NCBI RefSeq assembly: GCF_003002825.1
Contig: NZ_PVTE01000013.1
Coordinates: forward strand, 124,001-188,000
DNA length: 64,000 bases
DNA from: Spirosoma oryzae
GTDB lineage: Bacteria; Bacteroidota; Bacteroidia; Cytophagales; Spirosomataceae
Direction of reading: 5' to 3'
Shown here: in pieces, positions 7,058-16,456 of the stretch
How the letters are laid out: every line of letters begins with the position of its first letter
How positions within the stretch are numbered: position 1 is the first letter of the stretch
Program-made: the position numbers and the translations under genes
The notes under the pieces: model-generated
Databases searched by the model: none
The model's input: only the letters and a program-made list of their open reading frames with translations
Told to the model about the DNA's origin: nothing

Positions 7058-9232
7058 CTAAAAGAATGCGGTGCTCATGCTCTGTAATTTCATGCCCTGC
7101 TGCCACATTTCGTCATACATCTGCCGCACCTGTTCACGGGTATACCCCCATACGACGTACTGCGCATTAGTATCGGGATCCCAGATACCCGAATAACGTA
7201 TTTCGTTTCCCGAACGGACGGCGTCCACGATGGTAAGTTTACGCTTTGATCCCCACATTTCGCCGTACTTCTGCTGGAACTCCTGCATGGTCAGGTTCAC
7301 AAAGGCGTATTGCTTGTTGTTACCAGGCACCCAGACGGCGTCATACCGGATACCACCATTGTTGGGCAGGCACCAACTATTCAAATGAATCAGACGCTGA
7401 TTGGCTTTTGCCCTGTCGAAAAATTGCTTTCCAAAATCGGCCTGCGCGTAGCCCTGTATCCAATTTGCTGAGGCTGCACCTGCGTACCAGATTGCATTGA
7501 TACGTACCTGGCCATCGGCCAGCAGATAAGAATCCAGGTGGGTCAGCCCTTTCCCTGCGGCCTGCTGCTTGGTGTTCTCCGCCTGAAAGTCGGCCACCGC
7601 CCAGCCCCATATAATATAAGGAGCGTTTTTGCTGGGGTTGAAGATGCCATCGTAGCGGGTAATGCCCTGCTTAGTGTACGCCTGCTGACTGGTTAGATAC
7701 AGGCCCTGTTTGGCCAGCGCGGCCGCCTTTGCTTTCAGGGCGTTCAGGTCCATTCCCCATACATAGGCTTGGGCATTAGCGTTCGGCTTCCAGCACGCGC
7801 ACACGTATTCGCCCGCAGCCGCCGTATCACCCAACTGCGTTTTCACGATCCGTCGTCGGTTGCCGCTCGTCAGCGCCTTACGCATTCGTTCAACCTGCTG
7901 CGGGGAATACGTATTGTCGAAGCACCCCTTGTAATAACTCATCGCCAGCGTCCGGTCGGGGCTATACGTAACGGGTGTACCATCGCTCAGCGTCAACGTT
8001 ATGGTACCATCTTTGCCACAAGCATTGCCCGTTCCAGCCAGCATGTTTTCGAGTTGCAAAATGTGCGTTCCCTCATCGGGGGGGGTATCGGTTACGGCCC
8101 CTCGGTCGCCGTCCAGTAGCAGGGTTAGATCGCCGTTAGGAGCTTCAGTACGGTGGTCCTCGATATAGTCCGTTACACGTTTACGGATAAGCGCTAATTT
8201 CTGGTCGATTGTGGTGGTGGGGTCCGTGAATTCAGCGTTGGACAAGTAAAAGCCACCGCCGAACGTGTGCCACAGGTGGAGAAAATGGCCCATCTCGTGC
8301 GCCTGAAACCCGTGTACGTACCCGTGGGCCTCCCCATCGGTGGTGCCAATCTCACCACTTAGTTTAACGAACTCCAGATCCTCCCATGAAAAGCCGCCCC
8401 CCGACGGGCTGCTGAGCACCCACCGCTGAGCGGCATCATCGAAATTATAAGTAGTACCTTCGGCGTACAGGAGGACCATCTTTTCGGGGTATCTGGCAGC
8501 ATAGGTATTGCGGTCCGGCGTGGTTGTGTACTGATTGGCCAATGCTTCCATTTCCTGGGCTGTCAGGGGCGTCTTTTTACTGAGTTGCTCCTGAACGGCA
8601 GCAGGCAGCACAAAATCCTGATTCAATCGGGTGTTATTGACAATCTCTAGATCGGCGCTGGGGTAGAACACAAACTCAATCCCGGCCATAGGCACGAAAA
8701 TTTCGTTTACAGCCGCCACAATCTTTTGCATGGCAGGCCCCAACACCTGGGCGGTCTGACCCACCCGTGCCCCAGACAATAACCCGTCGTCATTGCGGCA
8801 AAAAATGGCTTGTAGGCGTACCCGCAGTTTAGGGTTAAAGGACGTACCGGGAATCACATCCTTTACCGCTATTGTTTCCGACTTGGTGACGCGTGGATCA
8901 CCTGTAGTCAACACGAAATCAATTTGTTCTGACGAATCGGCTACGCTACGGAACGAACGTACGGGCTCCAGAAGACTTGTTCGCCGGATGGTACGCGTAG
9001 GTTGAAGGTTGAGTTTCCGGCTATGATATGGCCCCAGTGCGTAGTAGGCGGCCAAGTCATCATGCCGATCATCAGCGTGCTCGGGCGCGCCCAGCGAGGG
9101 GCGTCGGGGCAGCAGTGCCAGTGCCTGCTGTAGCTGCTGGGGCGTTACTAAGGCGCTGGCCCCAATCTCTGCTAGCTTACGACGAATAAAGGTGGTTGTG
9201 GTTTCCATTTGAGTTTGATTTACAGCAATCAA
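7058..9232 (-). CDS. M43-like zinc metalloprotease with C-terminal tandem repeat domain
   Basis: 724 residues. Around residue 310 it has HEMGHFLHLWH, an HExxHxxxxxH zinc site of the metzincin type, and about 130 residues later a conserved AMSYYKGC segment that would be the Met-turn; this suggests pappalysin-like (M43) proteases. The last roughly 240 residues contain four or five similar units with YDGIFNPS, INAIWYAG, YDAVWVPG and YSGIWDPD, the pattern of bacterial tandem repeat domain 1 (BTRD1) known from fungal and bacterial polyglycine hydrolases and serine hydrolases. The usual Gly after the third helix turn is a His here (HFLHL), a small deviation. There is no clear signal peptide, so its site of action is unsure. 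Gene stands alone. Confidence 0.8.
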   Translation of the reverse strand: MIAVNQTQMETTTTFIRRKLAEIGASALVTPQQLQQALALLPRRPSLGAPEHADDRHDDLAAYYALGPYHSRKLNLQPTRTIRRTSLLEPVRSFRSVADSSEQIDFVLTTGDPRVTKSETIAVKDVIPGTSFNPKLRVRLQAIFCRNDDGLLSGARVGQTAQVLGPAMQKIVAAVNEIFVPMAGIEFVFYPSADLEIVNNTRLNQDFVLPAAVQEQLSKKTPLTAQEMEALANQYTTTPDRNTYAARYPEKMVLLYAEGTTYNFDDAAQRWVLSSPSGGGFSWEDLEFVKLSGEIGTTDGEAHGYVHGFQAHEMGHFLHLWHTFGGGFYLSNAEFTDPTTTIDQKLALIRKRVTDYIEDHRTEAPNGDLTLLLDGDRGAVTDTPPDEGTHILQLENMLAGTGNACGKDGTITLTLSDGTPVTYSPDRTLAMSYYKGCFDNTYSPQQVERMRKALTSGNRRRIVKTQLGDTAAAGEYVCACWKPNANAQAYVWGMDLNALKAKAAALAKQGLYLTSQQAYTKQGITRYDGIFNPSKNAPYIIWGWAVADFQAENTKQQAAGKGLTHLDSYLLADGQVRINAIWYAGAASANWIQGYAQADFGKQFFDRAKANQRLIHLNSWCLPNNGGIRYDAVWVPGNNKQYAFVNLTMQEFQQKYGEMWGSKRKLTIVDAVRSGNEIRYSGIWDPDTNAQYVVWGYTREQVRQMYDEMWQQGMKLQSMSTAFF

Positions 9233-9356
9233 ACCTACCGGATAGAGGATTGAGTGTCAATCAGATAAACATCTGAGAGTATAAGCTGGACGCAGCTATA
9301 AGCTTCCCAGAAAATGCTCATTTTACGAATTACTATTCTCACTCAAGGTGTAATAA

Positions 9357-9761
9357 TTAGTGTAAAGATTTTACGGCAATGTGCTGAGAGCGAAAATTAG
9401 CTAGATTCCGAAAGAAGCCAGGCTGAGTAGTCATTCCATTTCGGAGCAGGACCCAAAGCTGGGAATCGGCCATCTGGCCAAGGGTTAAGTTGAGGAATAG
9501 ATCCTGCCGTGTCAGGGCTTCGGCAAATGAGCAACTGGGTTTGCTGATGTCGTTCACTTTGCTTAGTTCGTCGGCCCATTCGCCGGTGATCTGGGGCAAA
9601 CAGGCGACGGCGGTGTACTTGGCTTTGTTGGGCTGGTTGACGGCTCCGATCGTTGCCAGTATAGCCTGCCCGATGGTGCGGCTATTGCCCAGACCGGTTG
9701 AGGTTGTGTCAGGGGTTAGCTGACTGCCGAGTGGCTTAACATGGGCAGTTCTGCTGCCAGC
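9357..9761 (-). pseudogene. Start-less remnant of an unknown mobile-element protein
   Basis: The minus-strand frame is open from 9761 to the stop at 9357 and reads like protein: STGLGNSRTIGQAILATIG, YTAVACLPQITGEWADEL, LFLNLTLGQMADSQLWVLLR. There is no ATG before it; a stop precedes at 9762-9764. Sequence further up is not coding in any frame. It lies at the edge of the decayed phage-like DNA. I do not recognise the family. Confidence 0.35.
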
Positions 9762-9934
9762 TCATGAGGGATTTAAGCCGCTCATGTTTTCTATTGTAAT
9801 GGCGCGCCTTTCGTAGTGTATGACTGGGGGGACTATCAGCGAGTACGTCTGGCGTCGCGTGGGGGAGCGCGTGGCTAGTGAGTGTCATACTGGTTGCCCC
9901 CGCTTGATACCAAAATATCAACGGTTGTATTACT

Positions 9935-9968
9935 CACTTTTATATACATACGTATGTATATAAAAGTG
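9935..9968. promoter_or_regulatory. 34-bp perfect palindrome
   Basis: Bases 9935-9951 are the exact reverse complement of 9952-9968, with no spacer. It is AT-rich around a central CATACGTATG core. A loop-free dyad of this size is more like a dimeric repressor operator or a recombination site than a terminator. It sits in noncoding sequence between two gene remnants. Confidence 0.5.
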
Positions 9969-10306
9969 GAGATTCTTTGTTTTATCTAATTTGTATTTCA
10001 GGTAAAAACTGGCGTCTGGGCGTGGATAAATGAAGCGATTTAAGGCGATCTGCAGGCTTATCTGGGCATGGTGCAATACCTACACTACCGAGTCAGGCCG
10101 GCCCGTCGGCGGGGTTTCTGGGTCTGTAGAATGAGATGAGATTGATAGCTAGTTGCTGACTAGTTGTGGAGTGTGAAAGGTGAGAATTAACTGCCCGCAG
10201 CGGCTGTAACAACCCTCACGCTTGATCGATCGGGCTGAATCGACGTATCTTCGCTGACTGTCAACTAATTGTTGTTTTCGGTACATATCCAAGCTATATT
10301 CTCGAA
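9969..10306. other. Noncoding gap at the element edge
   Basis: No reading frame in this stretch looks coding. It precedes a broken HTH gene starting at 10307 and probably contains its former promoter. Confidence 0.4.
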
Positions 10307-10636
10307 ATGATTTTGCATTCTGAAAATCCATTTGTGGCGGCCAAATCGACCCAGACTGTCACCGTATTCGCTCCCGATGATTACCGGCTCTCACTGCTGC
10401 TTATGACGCTTCCGGCAATGTCGCTACGTGTGCTGTACTACGCACTGGCCAATCTGGAGTCTGACGGCTCGATAGAGATCAGGCCGCAGGTGATCGGGCT
10501 TATGGCCTCGACAACCGGAACCTATGTCAGTGAGTCGGTACGCACATTGGTAAAATACAAGATATTGGCGCGTCGTACCCGCTGAAAATATTGGCTCTCG
10601 CCCAACGTGGCGCGAACGATGCAGATTCAGTTCTGA
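10307..10636 (+). pseudogene. Small winged-helix-like replication/regulatory protein, broken by a stop
   Basis: The frame starts MILHSENPFVAAKSTQTVTV and continues with MSLRVLYYALANLESDGSIE, IRPQVIGLMASTTG and SESVRTLVKYKILARRTR, then meets TGA at 10583-10585. The frame resumes with KYWLSPNVAR before a second stop at 10636. Proteins of plasmid or phage origin with this helix-turn-helix layout usually continue through that point with a YWINP-like strand, so the TGA looks like a mutation. It belongs to the decayed element that also holds the polyvalent-protein remnant downstream. Confidence 0.5.
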
Positions 10637-11040
10637 TAGCCGCATGAGAATTGGCTGTACGATTTTTCCGGGGGATGACAATGCATTCGATTCTCATCGG
10701 CTATCAGAATAAAAAAATCTACTGCCGTATTGCGTACTGACCAGTAGTCAATACCGTTTCCCGTCTGGCCAGCAAAAATCGCGTCAGCAGTTTTCAAATC
10801 GGTAATACCGTTTCCCGTTGTCAGTTCCCTAGAATTTCATTTGTGTATTTCCACGCCGTTCCTGTATGAGCCGGGGGGGTAGATAAAAAAGTCCGCGCCG
10901 GGCCGGGGGTCGCAGCCGATAGTCCCCATTTTTAAGTACACACGTGATTCCTTCTCCCCGATTTTCCTCGGCTTTGATTGACACCGGGGGAAGCAAAAAT
11001 CTACCTACAAGCGACTGTATGTTAAAATATTGGTTACCTC
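10637..11040. other. Noncoding stretch with a short direct repeat
   Basis: About 400 bases with no coding frame. The 14-mer AATACCGTTTCCCG occurs twice, near 10750 and 10803. The repeat spacing is about 53 bases. Its role is unknown. Confidence 0.4.
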
Positions 11041-11049
11041 AGTATTTTC

Positions 11050-13767
11050 TTGATTTGGGCCATGCGGAAACGATACGCCGTTGTTGACCCCGAAACGGGG
11101 ATGCTCGTCGACCGCGAAAACCTACCTGTCGGGCAACGTGCGCGAAAAGCTGCAACTGGGCATGCCTTCACCGATTCTACAAAGTACGGTGTTGGAGCCG
11201 CGCATATCGTGCTTCAACAGGATCGGCTTATGCATAAATCGGGACAAAACAGCAAACGCGCCTATTCGCTGAGAGCGCTACGCAATCTGTCCCTTGCCAT
11301 CGCTGAACCACTTACCCTATTTGAGTCAATTCCGGTGAACGTAAAGTGATTCTGAACGAATTACGCTAAGAAGGCAGTAACTTTATTGTCGTCGCGGAAA
11401 TGGAGAACAGGGCAGGTAAAGGTGGGCTCGTTCACAAGGTTAACCGCATTCAGAACCTGTACCCCAAAGATAGTCGGGGTATTGTCAAATGGATGCTGGA
11501 TAATCAGTTGCTGTACGCCGACAGACAAAAAGCCCCGCAATGGCTTGCGGGGCTATTATCAAGCGGTCCCGTTGACGAGTACTCCGCCAATTCGAAGCCC
11601 GACTCAACTAAGGTACTTGAGGCTACGAAGGTAGTTAGAACTTTTAAGAACATAAAAGTCTCTGTTACCCCCAACCTAGTCGTTACCCAACTAGCTTCCA
11701 CGATCGCACAGGCATTTCCTGGTGTAGAGATCGTTACCGATCCGGCGGCTCGTGAGCAAGCACTGGCCGAAAGTGGGGCGCTGGCGCTGCTCGACGAGCG
11801 ACGGCCGCTGCTGCTGGCCGAAACCCAACTGGAAACCTACGGCGAAGCCTCGCACGTCGTCGTTGGGCCCCCGTTGCCAACGCAGTTGTACAAAGCCAAT
11901 CCGGACGGTAGCCGCACGCGCTGGCCGAAGGGTACGGCCTACTACGATGCCGAATCCGATACGACCCAGTACCTGCTGTTCGATGCGGCCGGGCTCGATG
12001 CGCTGCGTAACCGCTTCTCACAGGGTACGGGCTACAGCGGGGAGGTCGAAACCTTCCAGACGCTGCGGGATTTCTACAATCAGGCGGAAGTGGTCAAACT
12101 GCTGGAAGAAGAAAACGGCTTTTTGCGGCCCGACCAGGCCTTCGAGCGGGTGGTCGATTACTACCCAATCCGCACGGTCAATTCCAGTCAGGACGCCCGC
12201 ACCAAAAGCCGGGGCTTCTCGCGCACGCTCGACGAGTCGCGCCAGCTTGTCAACCGGCAGAGCGCGTCGAATGCGGTACTGCTGCGCGACCCCATTACCA
12301 CGATGGGCGACTGACTACGAAGGCGCCGTTTTGGATATCTTGGAGCATGGCCGTCTGGTGGAAAACATCAACAGTCTGATCAACGGTATCCAGTCGGATT
12401 ATACCGGCCCGCGTAAGGCGCAGATGGTGGTGACCTACCTCGAACAGCGCCGGGAGGACTTCCAGAACCACCGTCAGCGCGGGGCGGAAACCTACGAACG
12501 GCGCGGCTTCGCCAGTTGGATCGATACGCTGATCCACCGTTATACCCAGTCGGTGTTCTCGCTCAATTCCTGTCTGCCCCTCAAACAGACGGGTACCTAC
12601 GCTGCGGCACTGGGTCAGGGTATTATCGACGATGAGTACATGCGCAGTATTGAAGCGACGTCGTTGCTGGCCAAACTGACGGGGGCGGCATACAGCAACT
12701 AGGATGCGCCTACCACCATCGTCGACTGTACCGCTCAGGGCTATGATACCGCCGAGCGGCCCTACATGGAAGAAATGTTCGGTAACGATATGGGCGATCC
12801 GCTCAGAAAACAGCGTCAGGTAAAACGCTTCGCCACGGTGCTCGACAGGCTGACGCACTCACAGACGCTGTACACGGGCGACGTGGAGTGGTCCGATCTG
12901 GGGCTCAACAGCAAGACGCTCGACAATGGGCAGAAAGCACTGCGGGCCTTCGACCAGTGGAATACCGAATACGGCCTGGCCGCCATGAAACGGGCTGACC
13001 GCGCGGTGATTCTGTCCTACTACACGGCCGCCAAACACCAGGCGATCGGGGAGGGGCTGGCCGAAGGTACCGATCAGTACTGGGATCGGGTGGCCGACCT
13101 GACCGAGCGTGTGGTGTACGCCACCAACCAGATGTCGAACCTGACGGAAATGACGCCGATGCAGACCTCGACGGACTTTATTGCGAAAATCCTGGGGTTG
13201 TATTCGGGCCAACAGCAAAAGCTGCTCAACACGGTCATGCAGGCTGTCAATCATTACGTCAAAACCGGGGAGGGTTCGCCCGAAGCGGTTGCAGCGCTCA
13301 AACAACTGGGTGTCGTGTTCGGCTGGTCAGTGGTCTTCAACGCGGCCTGGTTAGCCGCTATTTCGGCAGGTTCTGCGGCACTAATGGCGATTCTGAGCGG
13401 TGATCCTCCTCGGCCGTGGGAAGAGACCAAAACCCGAATTGGTTACGATTTCTTGCGCAACATCGCCGGCACTGTTCCGGGCCTGGTCCAACAGGCCATC
13501 GAGTACTGGCTGTCGCAAGTGGATGACCGGCCCGGTACTGATCCGCTACTTCTGATAACCGCAGCTGAGAACATTCAAACGGGTCTCGATGCGATCAGCG
13601 GCATGGCCGGCTACATCACGGCGGAAGATGAAGCCAAGCGCGAAAAAGCATTGGATTCGGTGATCCTAAACGTGACCAACTTCGCTTCCAAAGCAACGGG
13701 TACCCCGGCTAGTGTGGTGCGGCTGGGGCGCGAATGGCTGACAACGGATAAGGACGATCTAGAGTGA
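11050..13767 (+). pseudogene. Decayed giant polyvalent phage/ICE protein (C-terminal remnant)
   Basis: Coding continues through changing frames. Near 11115-11160 a frame shows TYLSGNVREKL, a motif of helicase/methylase polyvalent proteins. From 11400 to 12314 a long frame has APQWLAGLLSSGP, FPGVEIVTDPAAREQAL and ERVVDYYPIRTV. It shifts at about 12314 to another frame starting YEGAVLDILEHGRLVENI, hits TAG at 12700-12702, and resumes to 13767 with MEEMFGNDMGDPLRKQRQV and a late hydrophobic helix near VVFGWSVVFNAAWLAAIS. Such C-termini occur at the end of multi-thousand-residue mobile-element proteins (LPD38-like polyvalent domain). At least one frameshift and one stop make it non-functional. 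Its last 30 residues recur at 18451-18549. Confidence 0.65.
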
Positions 13768-13840
13768 AAAGCTTAATTATGGCTCCTGTTATTTGCTACA
13801 GAAGGGGCCATAATAGCTCAAGGTGACAATGAATATGTTA

Positions 13841-15289
13841 CTAATCTATATTCCAATACGCGCTCGGATCGCCATCGAAGGGATCATTATCGTCTTGCCA
13901 ATACTTAGGAAGTCCATCAAAATCAGCCGCTTCGGTCCAATATCGTTCTTGCCGGTCTTCATCATCACGATAACTTTGTTCTAAATGCGCGAAATGTTCG
14001 TCAAGTTCCGTCAAATATTTTCTTACTGCATTGATAGCTTTTACTATTGATTCTTTATACTGGAAGGGGAATTTTGTTAAGATGTTAAAATCATACCTTC
14101 TATTCAAACCTAATCCATTGAGTCTTTCGACTTCCTTGCTTTCGATCAATTTCTTAAACAATATGGTTTCGATTTCTTCGTAGTCAAGGTCAAACAGTCC
14201 AGCTGTGGGCGTCTCAAAATCACTCGTACCGATGTATATTTGTTCTAAGGAAAAGTCAAAAACAAAAGAGTCATGGTCACTGTACACTGTGAACTTTGGA
14301 ACGAATTCGTCGAACTCGATCGATGTGGCTAGAAAATATATTTTTGTAGATTCCTTCAGCTGGATAGCTAACGCATCGTAAATCAAAGGTTGTGCTAGAG
14401 CTCTGGGTATTATAGAAGGCTTTTGGCCCGAAACGATTGTTGAATTGTACCAAGCTAGTTCTTTTAATAAATCGTCATATTCCCGTATATCCCTAGTTAG
14501 AGTTGAATATGCTTCTTCATTGGAAGATCTGCACATGGGATATCGATCATAATAAAACGTATGTAAGAAGGAATTCATTGTATGTTTCAAGCCGCAGCGA
14601 ATTACCTTTTCAGAATGCAAGCCTATAACGTACCGTAGTATGACATACTCCCACGTTCCTTGCTGATTGTACTGATTGTATACTTCTGGATCGACCAACA
14701 AGGGCTTTTTTACTGTAGGAACTATTTCCCAATTCCATAAGTCTCCTCCCAATCGAGAGAGGTTGACGTTAACTGTATCGTGTGGGTTGTCATCGTTTAA
14801 CGAAATAGTCGCAATCTCAGAATTCCAAACATAGGATTTCCAGTCAGGTGTCAGGTCGCTTATGATAGGAGACTCTGAATGAAAATAGTGATAACTGGTA
14901 ATGCCCCGTCTAGATATAAGTTTGGCGTCGGAATTGTTGCCAACTATAAGATTTAGAGACTGTTCAGTTGTTGATTCTATTGTTTGAATGTAAAAGTATT
15001 CTTTACCATAACCATGTTCTATGTGCTTTACACCTTTGAACCCTCGTACTGGTAAATTATTCTCGATAAAAGAAAGTATTTTGTCGCATTCTTCTTCTCT
15101 GAACCATGGAGAGTGTTTGGTTCGGCCACTAAAAGCATCAGTTTTCGTTAAACATGTATCATAAGCTTTAACGTATCCCTCGACAACAAGAGATACGGCA
15201 GTATCTTCATTCTTCAGAACCTGTATAGTGATGCTGAAATTCTCTTTGTAATGTGTGAAGGGTGGCACTATAGGCGAATCTACCTGCAT
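13841..15289 (-). CDS. Unknown 482-residue protein
   Basis: I do not recognise this protein. It is intact, soluble-looking and acidic, with an aromatic, Asp-rich C-terminus (YWTEAADFDGLPKYWQDDND). A central stretch contains VILRYVIGLHSEKVIRCGLK and IYDALAIQLKESTKIYFLA. No signal peptide or membrane segment. Base composition is clearly AT-richer than the flanking polyvalent remnant, which suggests separate acquisition. It sits just behind the 3' end of that remnant, with a small gene upstream on the same strand. In this position cargo of mobile elements, including defence genes, is common, but no function can be assigned. Confidence 0.75.
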   Translation of the reverse strand: MQVDSPIVPPFTHYKENFSITIQVLKNEDTAVSLVVEGYVKAYDTCLTKTDAFSGRTKHSPWFREEECDKILSFIENNLPVRGFKGVKHIEHGYGKEYFYIQTIESTTEQSLNLIVGNNSDAKLISRRGITSYHYFHSESPIISDLTPDWKSYVWNSEIATISLNDDNPHDTVNVNLSRLGGDLWNWEIVPTVKKPLLVDPEVYNQYNQQGTWEYVILRYVIGLHSEKVIRCGLKHTMNSFLHTFYYDRYPMCRSSNEEAYSTLTRDIREYDDLLKELAWYNSTIVSGQKPSIIPRALAQPLIYDALAIQLKESTKIYFLATSIEFDEFVPKFTVYSDHDSFVFDFSLEQIYIGTSDFETPTAGLFDLDYEEIETILFKKLIESKEVERLNGLGLNRRYDFNILTKFPFQYKESIVKAINAVRKYLTELDEHFAHLEQSYRDDEDRQERYWTEAADFDGLPKYWQDDNDPFDGDPSAYWNID

Positions 15290-15308
15290 GATTAGTGAGT
15301 TTTAAAAG

Positions 15309-15509
15309 TCAAGCTGTAGTAAGTAAGACGACATGCGGGTGGTACTGAATGCGTTCGCGCTGGCCGTTCCATTTGACTTGTGACAGTCTATATGCCTGGT
15401 GCTCATCTACTGCGTCAATCAATATCGTTTCGCTGGCATTCTCCATGAATTGATCAGTATGAGGGCATTTCCCTGCAACCCTAATTACCGTCATGATGTA
15501 TGTCTTCAT
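15309..15509 (-). CDS. Small unknown protein, 66 residues
   Basis: It begins MKTYIMTVIRVAGKCPHTDQ and ends YHPHVVLLTTA. It looks like a compact alpha/beta mini-domain and could be a regulatory partner. It precedes the 482-residue gene by 19 bases on the same strand, so the two are probably co-transcribed. A standalone chance frame is possible because it is short, though codon use looks normal. Confidence 0.55.
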   Translation of the reverse strand: MKTYIMTVIRVAGKCPHTDQFMENASETILIDAVDEHQAYRLSQVKWNGQRERIQYHPHVVLLTTA

Positions 15510-15601
15510 GTAATGATTTGTCAGTAGATGAACTCCCTAGCAACTCAATCTTCCAGGTACAAGATAGAGTATTCATCAGTTTAAGCTTATGACCACTCAC
15601 A

Positions 15602-15642
15602 CAAAAAGCGACGCTACTTTATCCGGGTAGCGTCGCTTTTTG
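15602..15642. terminator. Strong bidirectional hairpin terminator
   Basis: Perfect 15-base arms at 15602-15616 and 15628-15642, an 11-base loop, with A5 on one side and T5 on the other. Both neighbouring genes point away from it, so it insulates the two divergent units rather than ending either one. Confidence 0.7.
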
Positions 15643-15669
15643 TTTATTCTTGCGCCAAACCACCAACAC

Positions 15670-15999
15670 ATGAAAGTATTCGTTGTCAGTTTGTGTCTCT
15701 TCCTGATCGGCTCGGGCGCGGCCCTGGCCCAGCGGCAAACCTATGTGTACGGGCGTCGTACCGGGGGGGGACTATGGGTGCCGGGATATTATCGGCCGTA
15801 TGCACCGAGCGATATTTACCGTCAACGCCGGGGTGTGGTGGTGATAGTGGCGGTGCCTGGCCAGGCACCACAAAAAGCGGAAACGCCGGCTATGCCTTCA
15901 CTGCGGGATGATTCGGGCGGTTGGGTCGACGGGCTGGTCAAGCAGCAGGCTACCAGCGATAAGGCGATTGATTTTATGCGTAGAGCTGGTGAGAAATGA
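15670..15999 (+). CDS. Small secreted protein of unknown function
   Basis: 109 residues from the ATG at 15670; an in-frame ATG at 15640 lies inside the terminator arm and is unlikely. The start MKVFVVSLCLFLIGSGAALA is a clear signal peptide. The mature part is rich in Tyr, Arg and Gly (YVYGRRTGGGLWVPGYYRPY) and then turns hydrophilic. Similar small Tyr/Arg/Gly-rich exported proteins occur beside mobile elements, but I cannot name a family. Confidence 0.6.
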   Translation: MKVFVVSLCLFLIGSGAALAQRQTYVYGRRTGGGLWVPGYYRPYAPSDIYRQRRGVVVIVAVPGQAPQKAETPAMPSLRDDSGGWVDGLVKQQATSDKAIDFMRRAGEK

Positions 16000-16024
16000 G
16001 AGAAGGAACTCGCTGCTAAGAAAA

Positions 16025-16267
16025 ATGGAAAAAGTAAACATTAGTAGACATATGCCAGATCACGTACCAAACCCGCTACCGGAACTCAACTTTTCTATGA
16101 TCAAGCATGATCAACCCGAAGCATTCAATGAGCTAGTAAGGTGGTTGCTTGAAAATGAATACCATTATAAAGGGGAGGAATTACTTATACCATTTCAGTT
16201 GATCAATGATTATTACGATGTAGATCTAATAGAAAAATACTTCAGGGAAAATAAAATTCTGGGTTAA
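16025..16267 (+). CDS. Small unknown protein, 80 residues
   Basis: The ATG at 16025 gives MEKVNISRHMPDHVPNPLPE and an ending DYYDVDLIEKYFRENKILG. The frame is open further upstream (to 15908) only as a shadow of the secreted-protein gene. It is AT-rich like the following large gene. It may be a small immunity or regulatory protein; this cannot be decided. Confidence 0.55.
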   Translation: MEKVNISRHMPDHVPNPLPELNFSMIKHDQPEAFNELVRWLLENEYHYKGEELLIPFQLINDYYDVDLIEKYFRENKILG

Positions 16268-16403
16268 GCCTAGTGGGATATTCCATAGCTATTACTTCGG
16301 AGGTCTAAATGCTGGCTGGGGAAGTGGCTATATATCAAAAGATGCAGCAAAAGCAGCTGCCCTTCAAGAAGCGTTCAAAAAAAGGCAAAAGGCACTTGTG
16401 TAA
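16233..16403 (+). pseudogene. Start-less coding fragment overlapping the 80-residue gene
   Basis: In the frame opened at 16233 and closed by TAA at 16401-16403 the reading is KFWVKPSGIFHSYYFGGLNA followed by GYISKDAAKAAALQEAFKKR. It has protein-like composition but no start codon. It may be the displaced C-terminal part of the 80-residue protein or a leftover of another gene. Confidence 0.3.
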
Positions 16404-16456
16404 TAGGGGCGAATCTTTTTTCAGTGAAGCTATTTAGTTTAACACAATATTTATAA

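Noticed and set aside
11752-12310. Arg/Pro/Ser-rich plus-strand frame over the polyvalent remnant
   Set aside because: Typical GC-rich shadow; only its part after 12315 is the real (frameshifted) continuation.
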